Origin: Kingdonia uniflora
Lineage: Eukaryota > Streptophyta > Magnoliopsida > Ranunculales > Circaeasteraceae
Direction: 5' to 3'
DNA: 64,000 nucleotides
NCBI GenBank assembly: GCA_014058105.1
Contig: JACGCM010000003.1
Coordinates: 682,001 to 746,000 of the forward strand
Part shown: one piece after another, positions 1-11,100 of the stretch
Layout: every line of letters starts with the position of its first letter
Numbering within the stretch: the stretch's first letter is position 1
Position numbers and translations under genes: made by a program
Notes under the pieces: model-generated
Database searches by the model: none
Told to the model about the DNA's origin: nothing
What the model saw: only the letters and a program-made list of their open reading frames with translations

Positions 1-44
1 CTCTACCACTTTGACTTGCTAGGTAGCTGACATTTCTTCCCAAC

Positions 45-1428
45 TCAGAATGACTCAATACCACCCCGTCTTGTAGTATGAACTTTCCTCTCCAGAATAC
101 CATCCTCCTGCAACGGATCTTTTCTTTCCATCCATAAGTCATCAACTGATGGTAGGTGAGTATCGATTGCAGAGTCTTTATCTAAAAGAGACGGCTCAAA
201 CAACTTTAAATGTTTGACATTAATCACCGAATACATCTTCATGAAAGGTGGCAAATCCAACTGGAATGCATTGTCACCAATCTTTTTGAGTATCAAAAAC
301 TGACCATTACGGATAGATTTGAGCTTCTTACCTTCCCCCTTAAGCCGTTCCTTACCCAAATGCAACCAAACTAGGTCGCCCTCTTAAAAAGTACACTCAA
401 CCTAATGCTTGTCGCACCGAGCCTTATACTTCGCTTTAATCTTTTTCAATTATGCTTCAACCGCCTTATGAACCTTGCTTTTTCTCTAAATGAAACTTTG
501 AGCTTTAACCTGATCCTCTTCGTCCTTCCCTGACACCGTCTTGTCGCCAAGACTAAACGCTAAATTAAAAGGGCTTTACGGCAAGTACCCCAAACAAACT
601 TTAAATGGAAACTTCAAAGTGGAACCATGAATCGCCTGGTTAAACGCAAATTGAAGATATGATAAACTCTCATCCCATGTTTTAGGATGCTTAGAATGGA
701 ATCCCCATAATAAATGTACCAAAGTGTGATTAACTACCTCTGTTTGTCCCTCAGTCTACGGATAAAAAATGGTACTTCTCTTCAACTTAGTGTCCATCAT
801 CCCCCATAACGATTTCCAGAAATGCTCCAAAAAGCGGCTATCCCTATCAAAAATAATAGAACAATGGAGCTCAAAATACCTTCAGACGTCTCTGAAAAAT
901 AATCGCGTTGCTCCTTCCCCTGTGACCGTCTTCTGGCATGGAATAAGAACAATCATCTTGCTGAATTGATCCACCACCATAAATAAATAGTCATTCTTAC
1001 ACCTGGTCATGGGCAAACTACCTATAAAATCCATCGAAATGCTCTCCCAAGGTCAAATAGGAGTACAGTCCTATCTTCATATTGGAAGGCTTCGATGTGT
1101 TGTAAAGCACGTAACCACGAACCACACGAGCAACATCCACCTTCATATTCAGCCAATATACATAATGTCACAAATTTAAAAGAGTCTTCTCAACCTCGAA
1201 ATGACCTGCCACCCGGGAACAATGTGCCTCTCGAATCCAATGCAAATGGTCTCCACCCTCTGAAATACATAGTAGGTTGCCCCTATAAATCAAACCATCC
1301 TTCAAAACATACTCGCATATCTTGCCTTGCAGTAACTTCTCATGAATCATACTGAGCTCCTTGTCGTCGTCATACCCTGAAACGTACTCAGAAGGAACAA
1401 TAGGCTGGATCTGCATAGCTACTATCAA
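45..1428 (-). pseudogene. integrase of retrotransposon A, decayed
   Basis: The piece at 1168-1428 carries the histidine part of the H2C2 zinc-binding region (REAHCSRVAGHFEVEKTLLNL). The catalytic core between about 1.1 and 0.4 kb is heavily shifted and shows no open frame. The last piece (45-365) encodes the C-terminal region (NAFQLDLPPFMKMYSVINVK), which resembles the DNA-binding tail of gypsy integrases. No chromodomain is recognisable before the window edge. Confidence 0.75.
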
Positions 1429-1581
1429 TACAGAAATAGTTGGTAATTGGGGTCAAGATAACATATCAACCATCTTCTTGTCCACTCTTTTCTTATACTT
1501 GATCAATAAGGTAAACTACTGAAGGTACGACATCCACTTCATATGGCGAGCCTGCTGAAGCTTGGACTGCGTTGATAAGAA

Positions 1582-2991
1582 CTATAATGGTTTGTGATCA
1601 GAATGTACCATAACCTCCTTCCCCAATAAGTAACTCTGCCAATGTTTTACTGATTGATATAACGCATAAAACTCCTTATCGTAGGTAGGATAGTTGCGTA
1701 CTTCTCTTGTAAACATCTCAAAATGGTAAACAACTGGCTTCCTATCTTGTAAAAGGATTGCCCCCAATGCATAGTCTGACGTATTTGTCTTGACCTTAAA
1801 AGGCCGCTGCAAATTGGGCAATGCTAACACTGGTGCATCCGTAATCTTCCGCTTCAGTAACAGAAAAGTCTTCTCATGGTGCTCTTAATACACAAACTGT
1901 ACCCTGGTCTTCGTCAAAGAATGTAACGGTGCGGCAATTTGTGAAAAATGCTGAATAAATTTCTATAAGTACTGACAAAAACCCTTAAAACTCCTCACTT
2001 CCGTTACTGTACGGGGTCAAGGCCAATTAGTAATGACCGAGACCTTCTCTAGATCGACCTTAAGCTCGCCACCACCAACAATAAATCTTAAATAGACTAG
2101 CTCCCTCTTCCCAAACTCGTACTTCTTCCCGTTAAGAAAAAGTTGTTGTGATCGCAAAACGCCCAACACTTTGTGTAAATGCCCAAGGTGCTCCTCCCAT
2201 GTACAACTACATATTAAGATATCATCCAAATACACAATCACAAAATTATCAATAAATACACGAAGTAACTCATTCATTAGCCGCATAAATATTGCCAGAG
2301 TATTGCATAACCCAAATGGCATCACCAACCACTCAAATAAGCCTTATTTGGTCTTTAATGATGTCTTCCAAGTATCTTCTTCCTGGATTCTAACTTGATA
2401 GTAACCCGACTTAAAATCCAACTTGGTAAAAAACTGAGCTGTCTGCAACTCATCTTAAAGCTCGCCAATCCATGGAAGCGGATAACGATTCTTCACCATG
2501 ATCTTGTTCAACGTCTAATAATCTACACATATCCTCCAAGACCCATCCTTCTTCGGCACCAATAATACCGGTGAACCACAAGGTGAACAATTTGGATTAA
2601 TAACTCCTTTCTCCAGGAGTTTGTGTACTTGTTTCTTGATCTCATCAGACTCTGTAACAGAAGTCCAATATAACCCAATATTAGATAGTGGCTCACCATT
2701 CACTAAGGTGATATCATGCTCCACATCCCTCTTACGCGACATCCCTTCTATGCCCAGAAACAAGTCTTCATACTCCTCTTGGAACTCTCCTATATCGGTT
2801 TGTTGCTTAGGAGATATTACCAAAGTAGACAATACCATAGCCGACGGACCCTCTTGAACCAGTCGCACCAACAACAATACAAATTTGCCGCTCGCATTAA
2901 CCAACCTTTTTGCCTGCGTCGCCGTTACTAAATTATTGGCAGTGAGATGTTCCTTACACATATTGATATTAAACTCTGTCCCATTCTTCAC
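1582..2991 (-). pseudogene. pol of retrotransposon A: reverse transcriptase and RNase H
   Basis: From 2991 downward the minus strand encodes the connection before RT, then the RT N-terminus (LLEKGVINPNCSPCGSPVLL, then VPKKDGSWR), the palm with the catalytic motif IVYLDDILI near 2240-2265, and the RNase H start (NTSDYALGAILLQ) continuing to VMVHSDHKPL. The YLDD aspartates are kept, but stops interrupt the frame near 2510, 2350 and 2010. Family knowledge: this enzyme copies element RNA to DNA inside the particle. This copy cannot make a full enzyme. Confidence 0.88.
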
Positions 2992-3195
2992 AAGATGTTA
3001 TTTGCGAGCTCTACAGTAAAAGATTGTATCTCGGTCCCAAAGATAAGGGCTACCAAGATGACTTGACACACGTCCAACGGAACTACCTCACATATCACTT
3101 CGTCAATAAACTTCTCAGTAATCACAAACTTGAACGTATACTACTTAGTGATCTTCAACTCCGCGTCTTTCTGAATCTAACCCAAACCATCTTCT

Positions 3196-4439
3196 TCACC
3201 ACCGCCTCAAAAATAAGCTCTGCTTCACTTGAATGCTGACATAAAAAAGCTCTTCCCGATTTGTCTCGTCGATAGCCAAAGGTTGCTTGAACATTAGAGT
3301 AAGTTTAGGATTTGGCTTATCTAAATTCGGAAGATCCACAATCGTTGTGGCTAGTGCACGTTTCTCTTTCTTGCCCTTCTCCTCCTTCGGCCGAAGCTCC
3401 AAGTGTAGTTTCCAACATCTATCTGAATTGTGCCCATTAGCCTTACAATGACTACAGATAATCCCCTTGAAGGAAGACCCCTCTCGTTTGGACACCCTTT
3501 CTGATCAAACTTCCAAGTAGACTTGTACCCCGACTTGCTCTTGTCGTCTTTCTTGTCGCTCTTCATGTACTTGTCTTCAATGGCAATTGCTTTAACGGTA
3601 GCGTCCTTAATATTTTTTACATCGAAGAGCTTTAATTATCTTCTAATGGAGTCCGACAAACCCCCTGTATACTTCATAAACACCTTGAACTCATCCACGT
3701 CAATATCCAAAACCAACGTTTGGTTATGAAACTCCGCAGTGAATTATTGTACGGATTGCCCAAACCTTTGGCACAAGTTGTTCAATTTCTACCATCGCTC
3801 ATGTTCATACCCAATTTGATAAAATTTCTTCCTCACCAAAACTTTAAATTTCTTCTAACCCAGACTTTTGACATCGTGTCATTTTCGATAGGATTTCTAC
3901 CACGTTAGTGAGTGACTTATGAATTTCAAAGTAGAGAAGCAAATTTTCTGAGCGTTGGAATATTCATCAACGGAAAAATAGGTATCCAACCTATCTAACC
4001 AATTATCTAATTTCTTGGCATCGACGAAACCATCGAATACCGGAATCTCAATCTTAAAGCCAATACGAAGATTATGTATATGATTCATTGACTTTCCAAA
4101 ACCTGGGCGCTCCTTGACAAAATCGGCATAACTAGAATCACTATCTATCTCCGCATTATCCTCATCTCAATCCACCTCCCAAACCCCTTTCTTCCTCGAG
4201 CGACCTCGCCGTGTCGCCGAAGCGGAAGCCTTCGCGAGGTTCGTGTGATGCAACTGCTTTACCAACTCCCCTACAGTAGAAGTTAGGTCGGAAATTGTCA
4301 TTTCTAAAATCGTGAGTTGATCATTGGACTCGTCCATCTTCAAATCGTTCTTCTTCGTCGAATTAGGTTTGCGATGAATCTTCAACGGACTTACTAGCTT
4401 CTCCTTCGTTTGCTTGAGACGGTCACGTGTAGAGACCAT
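3196..4439 (-). pseudogene. gag of retrotransposon A, broken
   Basis: Gag would package the element RNA into virus-like particles in the cytoplasm. The N-terminus starts MVSTRDRLKQ at 4439 and ends at a stop near 4167. A second piece (3897-4088) contains FDGFVDAKKLDNWLDRLDTYF, a form of the usual FDG..D...WL gag core. A third piece (3196-3495) holds a zinc knuckle, CSHCKANGHNSDRC, which fits CX2CX4HX4C. The stretch between 3.57 and 3.9 kb is out of frame with multiple stops. The start was chosen because it is the first Met upstream of the gag core. Confidence 0.8.
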
Positions 4440-4440
4440 A

Positions 4441-5130
4441 AACCATAATCAACCCCCAAAGAATCGCAACTGGAAAATTAATACTACATAATCCCCAATA
4501 CGATAGAGAAGCTCTAGTTAGCAGAAAAGTACGAAGAACGCCAAATTGGATGGGAAAAATAAGAGATTCAATTGTATAAATGGAGTAATTATAATGAATA
4601 AACTCTAAAACCTAAGCTTCTTCCTAAAAACTTCTCTAGATCTAACCTCCTTACAATGCCTAGCCTTGCCCCTTTAATAATGGTTACAAGTCCTAGTTAC
4701 AAAATAGGACAAATATGCCCTGAAACGCCTAAAGAAAAAGGCAGAATCGCGCCTTTGTTCGAATAGATTTTAATCTATTCGAATAAAACACCTCAGGCTG
4801 AAATGTATTCGAATACACTTTTAGTGTATTCTAATAGAAAAATAATAGAAAAAATATTCGAATATATTTTAATCTATTCGAATAAAATACCCCAGGCCGA
4901 AATGTATTCGAACAAAACACAATTCTATTCGAATAGAAATTAAAAACACTTCATTATTTCTTCTAATCCTCCTGGATCACAGCTGAAGTGTTTCTTAGGT
5001 TTGACTATAATATTGTTGTGATCCTCCAACGTTTGAGTATGTGTCTTACTCCTAGTGTACACATAGCTCCTGAGTAAGATGGCCCCAACATAATAAGATA
5101 AATTAAGAGCCCTGTATATAAGTATAAGGT
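4441..5130 (-). repeat. probable LTR region of retrotransposon A
   Basis: This non-coding stretch lies just upstream (in minus sense) of the gag start, where the 5' LTR and leader belong. It contains the TTCGAA cluster and an AT-rich stretch that could hold a promoter (around 4650-4700). I cannot set exact ends because the partner LTR is outside the window, and no clear tRNA primer-binding site is visible next to gag. Confidence 0.55.
4758..4933. repeat. cluster of seven TTCGAA palindromes in an LTR
   Basis: TTCGAA starts at 4758, 4778, 4808, 4857, 4877, 4907 and 4928. The copies sit in longer inverted pairs such as TTCGAATAGA..TCTATTCGAA, and two roughly 100-bp units are partly duplicated (4758-4813 and 4857-4912). 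A 6-mer is expected about once per 4 kb, so the density is far from random. Position in the likely U3 part of the LTR suggests a cis-regulatory array or an expanded microsatellite-like unit; the function is unknown. Confidence 0.85.
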
Positions 5131-5223
5131 TTAGTTCTGACTAAGTGCTTCTTCAGAGTTCTATTGAGGCTAACAATGGAGAGTGAGAAAACTTTGTATG
5201 CCTTTGAGAGGGGTGGTGGGGGT

Positions 5224-5242
5224 GGGGGGGGGGGGGGGGGGG
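5224..5242 (+). repeat. poly-G run of 19
   Basis: Nineteen consecutive G, preceded by GGGGTGGTGGGGGT. This can form a G-quadruplex on the plus strand and is also a likely assembly or sequencing weak point. No gene is attached to it. Confidence 0.9.
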
Positions 5243-6230
5243 TAAGGAGCCTACCCCAACTATCCTTCCCTCTCAAGAGCATATTCTACTTACTTTCACT
5301 CAAGTTACCACTATGCACATCCTGGTAAGAAGTATTTGTATAAGTTCTTTTGGTTTAGGTAAGAGTTATTGCTATCCTATAATAGGGATTAAGAACCTTA
5401 ACCCTGCTATTCTCCCTAGATCAGTAGCTCTTAACTCTCTCCAATAAACACTAACAATACTCCAAGTATCTTTGTAGTACCAAGAGTTATCCTGCAACAA
5501 AATCAAACAATTTGAATACTTATTCTAAAGGCTCTAGGGGATCATTTTGGAGTAAGGGCAAGTGATAAAAGCCTTAGTGGTTGAATTAAGGGGCCTAGCC
5601 AACTATGATCCATCACTACGATAAGTATCACCTTAGTCTTATTCAAAGATTCTCTAAGTATGTCAGAATTAGTAAATCTCCTTCTCCAACACATAGTATG
5701 GGTAATCTTCGAGAACTCCAAGATAATAATACTCATAAAATAGGGTGTAAGAAGCTCATCCATGCTATACCCCGTATTTGAGACAATTAACAACTTTAAG
5801 TACTCCAAACATTACTCTAATACAACTCAAGATTCCTTTTAGATAAAAATATGCTTATAATACTCTTAATATGGGTTAAGGAGCCTAGCCCAGCTATTTC
5901 CTTCATTTAAGACTAGTACCTACCTTGTTATACTCATAAAGACATAAAAATATTTCATAATAGGCTTGGCCTGTCCTACCCTATCCACATGAATAGAGTA
6001 GTACATACCTTCTCTATTAAAACTTGTATAAAAATAATAAGTTAGATGGGCAAACTCATTTTTTGTTTGAAGGAGGCTATAATTTGTCAGAGAAGTATTT
6101 GTTGGCTCCCTCGTAAGGGTTCTCACTGAATTATGAGTGTTCATAGCTCATTGATCTTTAAAGTAGTTGGGTTCTTCAGAATTAGTACCTGCACTAAAAA
6201 GGTTAGAAAAAAGGGCAGACTCATTTTTTG
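5243..6230 (-). other. degenerate LINE ORF1 tail or spacer with a repeated motif
   Basis: No sustained reading frame. A 20-bp motif close to AAGGAGCCTAGCCCAACTAT recurs at about 5245, 5588 and 5878. Two related segments of about 100 bp (6048-6145 and 6208-6300) share CTCATTTTTTGTT and GCTCCCTC.AAGGGTT. On the minus strand this is downstream of LINE ORF1, so it is probably the decayed C-terminal part of ORF1 and the spacer. ORF2 is not found here. Confidence 0.4.
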
Positions 6231-7179
6231 TTAGAAATTGACCAAAGTTTGTGGGTGGTATGATTGTTGCTCCCTCACAAGGGTTCCCATAACAAGCTTT
6301 GTGTTCCACATTAAATTATCTAATGTAGAATGATAAATTTCTCTTACCATTTGATTCCATGGCATTCCATTTGATCCAATACGTGGGAGGCTGGTTACTC
6401 TCCCAAATTCTTCTCTCCTGGTGATCCTTTCTTTTCTCATTATTAAGTCTTTTTTGAGTACTTTTTGATAATTTAAAACCTTCATTATCAGACATGTTAT
6501 TCTGCTCATTTACATTCCTTCCCCTTTCAACATTATTATTCAACTAATTTGTACCAATGTTGTTGTTAGTTGGCCCTCTATTCTCACTATTTTCAATCCA
6601 TTTATTAATGACCAAGCTATTGTTATGTTCTCTAAGAGTTACTTAAGATTGTTGAGCTTGGTTCATCTCACCATTGCTAGCTTGTATGTTAATTGTTTTA
6701 CCTTCCCCTTGTTGTTTAGTAGCCGTATCCTTCCCTACCACCTGGTTTCCATGCACTCTATCAATTATGATCTTAACATTATTAGGTTATTGGTTTACTT
6801 TCATTTGGAGCTGACTACTTTGTTCTTTTTGCTGATGTGGGTATTGGTTATCCAGGTGTCCAAATACTTTACATCCATTGCACCTAGATGGCATCCAATT
6901 ATACTCAACCCCTACTATGATGTTGTACTTGTTGTCCACTTCTATTAACACTTGGTCTGGAAGTTCATCATTGACCTCTACTTCTATGCAGACTCTTGCA
7001 AAGGGTCTACTCCTTTTGGTGACTAGCTTTGTCTATATATAGGGGTTTTCCTATCATGCTAACAAGTTGTCCCATTCTTTGCTCCAACATTATTTGGGAA
7101 CATTATGAAACATCACCCATAAAGGTAATGAATTAGTTTATTTTAAGTCATATTCAATAAACGACCTCAATTCTCTTAT
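6231..7179 (-). pseudogene. LINE ORF1, 3' half (DUF4283-type RNA-binding protein)
   Basis: The minus strand from 7179 encodes the core found in plant L1 ORF1 proteins: NSLPLWVMFHNVP, then FARVCIEVEVNDELPD, then VGVEYNWMPSRCNGCKVFGH. The last is a zinc knuckle whose fourth Cys position reads Tyr (CX2CX4HX4Y). Downstream pieces (6316-6543) are basic and Asn/Glu-rich, as in ORF1 tails. The family protein binds LINE RNA. Several stops and frameshifts are present. The missing 5' half is at 24525-25620, on the other side of the CACTA element. Confidence 0.8.
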
Positions 7180-7182
7180 GAA
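7180..7182. repeat. 3-bp target site duplication GAA, left copy
   Basis: GAA immediately precedes the left terminus of the CACTA element and is repeated at 24522-24524 right after the right terminus. A 3-bp duplication is the hallmark of CACTA insertion. Confidence 0.75.
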
Positions 7183-7290
7183 GACTACACCAAAATAGGA
7201 AAATTGTCACAGTCTTTTTTTTCGTTTGCCACGGATAATTGTTGTAGCTTATATGAGACAGAGTTTATCCGTGGCAAATATAGTTGGGTC
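7183..7290 (+). repeat. left terminus of the CACTA element with subterminal inverted repeat
   Basis: After the terminal GACTACACCAAAAT, a perfect 14-bp inverted repeat lies at 7225-7238 (TTTGCCACGGATAA) and 7265-7278 (TTATCCGTGGCAAA). The same core recurs many times at the right end. In En/Spm the subterminal repeats bind the TnpA-type protein; the same role is inferred here. Confidence 0.8.
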
Positions 7291-8099
7291 TATGGTATTT
7301 TTTTTTCCAGCTTTCCCTCATTTTTTTTTTCTTCTCCTACGCGGTTTTCAAGTTCTAATTTTGGTTTCTCTTGTTTTTTTTGTTGGAGTTGTTAGAGTTA
7401 GTAAACAGAGGACCAAACTCTCAAACTTTTCAAAAATCAAAATTACTTGATCAGAAACCCTAAAACCAAAAATTAAACTCAAGTATTCTTTAAATTTGTT
7501 GATCTCAGGAATGGGTTAGTCAATTTTGTCTATATCTCAGTTGATGCCGTTGGATTTACTGATTTATTGCTCTCAGTTCTGCTCAATGATCGGTAAGTTT
7601 TCCAAGTTCAAACTCTAATTCCTTTGTAGATTTGCTAATTCTGATGTGATTAAACTGTTTTTATGATATAATTAGATATTCTAATTAGATTTGATCTTCT
7701 CCTTTCTTCTCATGAGATTTTGGCACCAAACACTACTACTATATTTTAGGACAGGATTCTTAGTTTGGATTGCAAGTAAGATCTGGCTTGAGTGCCATAC
7801 TGTACTATAAAGCACAAACACAATTAAAACTTAAACTAGCAGTGAGAGTTTTGGATGTCCCCCCACTTAGTTGTAAATGATGAACATTTTGTTATGGTGT
7901 TGTGGGGTGGTAAGTATTACCAAGTAAACACATGTTTAGCTAGAGCCATGGTTTTTATCTCTAGAAATGAAGTAATAAGTGATGTTTCGGCAGGAATATA
8001 GAGGGTTAAATCCGTGAAATATGAATTTTTCTTGAAATATTTGAAAGGTTTAGCATGATTATGTATATTTTGTAAAATCTGGATATTTTCTGTAAGGTT
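7291..8099 (+). other. non-coding segment between CACTA left end and the hAT-like gene
   Basis: T-rich sequence with no sustained frame. It may be leader and first intron of either the element or the captured gene; a pyrimidine-rich stretch with a possible splice acceptor (CTGTAAG) occurs just before 8100. Nothing more can be supported. Confidence 0.4.
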
Positions 8100-9285
8100 T
8101 TGGCTTTATTGATTGAACAAGTTATTGAGGAGATCGGGGCTGTAAATGTTGTTCAAGTTGTCACGTTTACTATGTTGGGTTGTATGGAAGAAGTGGGTAA
8201 ACAATTAGCTGAGAAACGTAGGAATATATTTTGGACTGTATGTGCATCTCATTGCATATGCCTCATGTTGGAGAAATTCGAGACAATGAGCCCTATTAAA
8301 GAAGTGATGATTAAAGCGAAGATAATTACAAAATTACTTTACAATCGTGAAACAGTTTTGAAGCTTGTAAGTAAGCATGTTTCTGAGTGGTCTCTAGTTA
8401 ACTTCTCCAGGATCAGATCAGTGAGACCATCTCTAACATTGGAGAATATAGTGCTTGAAAAGGAGAACTTACAAAAAATGTTTGGCTCATCCGCGTGGAA
8501 CACCTCTATATGGGCATCGAGAGCTGATGGAAAGAGGGTAGCTGATTTGATAGATGGGTTGTCTTTCTAGAATGAAGCGACACAGGTCTTGAAAGTAACT
8601 ATTCCTCTAGTCCGTGCTCTCCATTTAGTCAATGAAGGAGATAGTAAGCCCCAAATAGGTTACATATATGAAACTATCGATCAAGTAAAGGAGATAATCA
8701 AGGAAGAATTTGAAAACAAGAAAGTAAGCTACATGTCATGTTGGAATATTCTCGATAAAATTTGGAACAACATTCTTCATCGTCCTATCCATGCGGCAGG
8801 CTATTTTTTGAATCCAAGTCTGTTTTATTATGATGATTTTGTTGTTGATGCCGAAGTAGCAGGTGGACTTCTGTGTTGCATTGTACGTATAGTAGAGGAT
8901 AAGAAGATTCAGGATTTAATACTACAACAGCTAGACGAATATCGAGAGGCTAAGAGCCCTTTTGGTTGGATCAATGCTGTTGATCAAAAATCAGAGATTC
9001 CTCCAAAAAAATGGTGGTCCTTGTATGGAGTACGGTGTCCTTAATTGCAAATATTTGCCATAAGAATTCTAAGTCAGACATGTAGTGGTACGTTAAGATA
9101 TGGTCTACAGAAGAATTTATCTGAAGAGTTGCACAAGATTGGAAGGAATAATTTAGAACAACAACATTTGCTTGATATAACGCTTGTTCATCATAATCTA
9201 AGGTTACGCGATTGTGAGTCAAATGCGAAAGAAGGAGATGGCAACAGTGATAAGATGATTGATCCAATGGATGACTAGATTGTCG
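8100..9285 (+). pseudogene. captured hAT-superfamily transposase-like gene (DUF659 type)
   Basis: One frame runs through 8100-9278 with stops at 8568-8570 (TAG) and 9042-9044 (TAA). Visible family features are FWTVCASHCICLMLEKF (DUF659 region), FGSSAWNTSIWASRADGKRV, PIHAAGYFLNPSLFYY, then KKWWSLYGVRCP and LAIRILSQTCS-like sequence (hAT dimerisation region), and VHHNLRLRDCES. This is the domesticated plant hAT-like protein type rather than an active Ac-type element. The TAG stands where the family has Trp, which fits TGG to TAG. The BED finger N-terminus is absent. It lies in sense with the CACTA genes. Confidence 0.8.
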
Positions 9286-9740
9286 ATGAAGCAGGACCCC
9301 CCAAAGTAGTGTTGATAGTGTAGCTTGGATGGACTCAAATACCATTGACAATGAGGAAGAGCCATCAAAGATTCAACCTAAAAAGGAGCAGCAGCAGTAG
9401 CTGCAGATGCCTTCCAAAGTGGAGAAGAAGAAATATGAAATCTACAAGAAGCCTCTTTCTTCTGACTGAAAGAAGTATGGGGCATTTGTATATGCTTATA
9501 CATTATGGTAGTAGTAATATGTTGTTAATGGAGTCTCCGATTTCTAGCAGATGTAAAGCCTTGATATTTTTGACTTTTTTGTAAATGCTTCTGAAAGCAT
9601 CTCACTTTTCTCAATGTCCATATAGCGGAAAACTGTATTAATAGGTGCTTGATGTTCAATGCTGAAGTAACTCTTTGTGGGCAAGGCAGTTTGGAAGCAC
9701 TTTTCTTTGATGATGGAAAATAGGATCCTCTTTTTGTTGC
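9286..9740 (+). other. 3' tail of the hAT-like gene and duplicated segment
   Basis: An acidic/basic tail (IDNEEEPSKIQPKKE, then a stop) follows the hAT-like frame, then presumed 3' UTR. The part 9535-9615 is a diverged copy of 12240-12320. The boundary with the organelle-like block is placed near 9740, where base composition changes. Confidence 0.45.
9535..9615 (+). repeat. direct repeat, copy 1 (partner 12240-12320)
   Basis: Shares AAGCCTTGATATTT.TGACTTTTTT and GTAAATGCTTCTGAAA.CATC with the second copy, about 90% identical by eye over some 80 bp. It indicates an internal duplication or two captures of the same source gene. Confidence 0.8.
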
Positions 9741-11100
9741 TACTTAAAAGGCTTTAAACGTACGTAAGTCGCACCTTTTCTTTTGGCATTCTTTTAGCGT
9801 ACGTAAGTCTAAGAGACAGACGCACTACATGTTTGTTATTGATTAAGAATGGGGTCCTTAAAATGCCTTTCTTTAACCCAGCTCTTATATAACTACTATG
9901 AAAACAATTGATCCTCAAGTAAAGCTTCCACTCTTCTATCACAGAGATTATTTTTTTAGCTCTCTTTGCTTTCTTTAGAAACTGCTTTAAAAGACGAATC
10001 TCTTGCTCCACTAAGGCGTTCAATAGCGAGGCTTTACTACAATGGATAAACAAAGTCTCCGGGTAAAGTAAAAACCCATGGATGTAGACCCCGCTATCGC
10101 TATAACAAAGATACTACTTGGTGCTATAAAATAGCTAGAGGATAACTTTAGTTCATCAGCAATAGTTTGGAGGACATCCCCGATTCATCAGCACAGGAGT
10201 TTCAGGGGGGGCTCTTTCATGAGCATTCGACAAAGACATGCCAAGAGCGGCGAGCCCAGATTCCTTCCCCTCTCTCTTTGAAATATGCTTGAAGACATTA
10301 CAACTATTGCGTTCCACTCTATATAGGTTCTTATTCTCGTATCTGAAGTCCCGTATTTCTCTGGTAGAAGTCCTGTCTTTCTCATGTCTGAAGTCCCGTC
10401 TTTCGCTGGTAGAAGAGTAGAAACTTGGCTTAGTTAGGTTCAATAATTGAAAACTTGAGGGGGGAAGAGTGGCTCTAGGTTTTTTAGAAGCTATTTTAGT
10501 AGTTTAGAAGTCGGCGTATGCAAGTCTATCTAGTTTTTTTTACTAGTCCTCCAAACTGCCTTCAGTGGCTACTCTTTAATGTTCTTTCTTTCGCAAGTCT
10601 AAGGATGGCGTATACCAAGAAGTAAGATCGAAAAAGTAACGGCGAAGAGTTTGGACATGGCGTGGGGGAAGACTGCCCATCATTCCATCAGTAGCTTACT
10701 GAAAGGCCCTTTGAGCCGAAAAAAAAAGTGCAGGTCTACAAGTGATGGAAGGGTGAAAAGAACCCCAATGTACATCGATAGGAAAACTCAATCTATGGAA
10801 CATGCGCTTTCTATATAGATCTACCTGAGTCCCAGCAAGGGTCATCAAATGCGCACTAGCAGCTTTCTAGTGCAGTTCTTACTCAAGCCTACAACGCGTT
10901 TCATTAGATTTTTCCTCTTCTAGTATCGCACCCATTTTTTACACCCCCCCCACCTATGACTGACTTTGTAGCAGATAACGCGGCTAGGCTAGTGTATTGA
11001 GCGGCTAACGCGCTATCTACCTAAGCTAATCAAAGGCGCTATCTACCCTAATACCAACGCTTTTTCGATCGTGTCTGGCATCATTAACATAGTGGTCTTG
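9741..11100. other. block resembling plant mitochondrial intergenic DNA (NUMT-like)
   Basis: Composition shifts to a more balanced GC content than the flanks, with no gene-like frame. Short direct repeats typical of plant mitochondrial spacers are present: CGTACGTAAGTC at about 9758 and 9798, and CTGAAGTCCCGT near 10341 and 10389. Phrases such as GGCCCTTTGAGCCGAAAAAA look mitochondrial. This is a style call from sequence character, not a database match. It lies inside the CACTA element. Confidence 0.5.

Larger units (their letters stand above)
1..4440 (-). mobile_element. Ty3/gypsy retrotransposon A, internal region (3' end off window)
   Basis: Reading the minus strand from 4439 downward gives gag, a CCHC knuckle, reverse transcriptase, RNase H and integrase, in the order typical of Ty3/gypsy. 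The reverse transcriptase is closest by eye to the chromovirus Reina/CRM group; this subgroup call is tentative and made from memory of the family. Many frameshifts and stops break the polyprotein, so the copy is dead. Its 3' LTR would lie left of position 1 and is not visible. The LTR side upstream of gag is at about 4.45-5.1 kb. Confidence 0.9.

Noticed and set aside
4758..4933. TTCGAA cluster as heat-shock elements
   Set aside because: Heat-shock elements need GAA and TTC blocks spaced by two bases; here TTC and GAA abut, so the pattern does not fit without further evidence.
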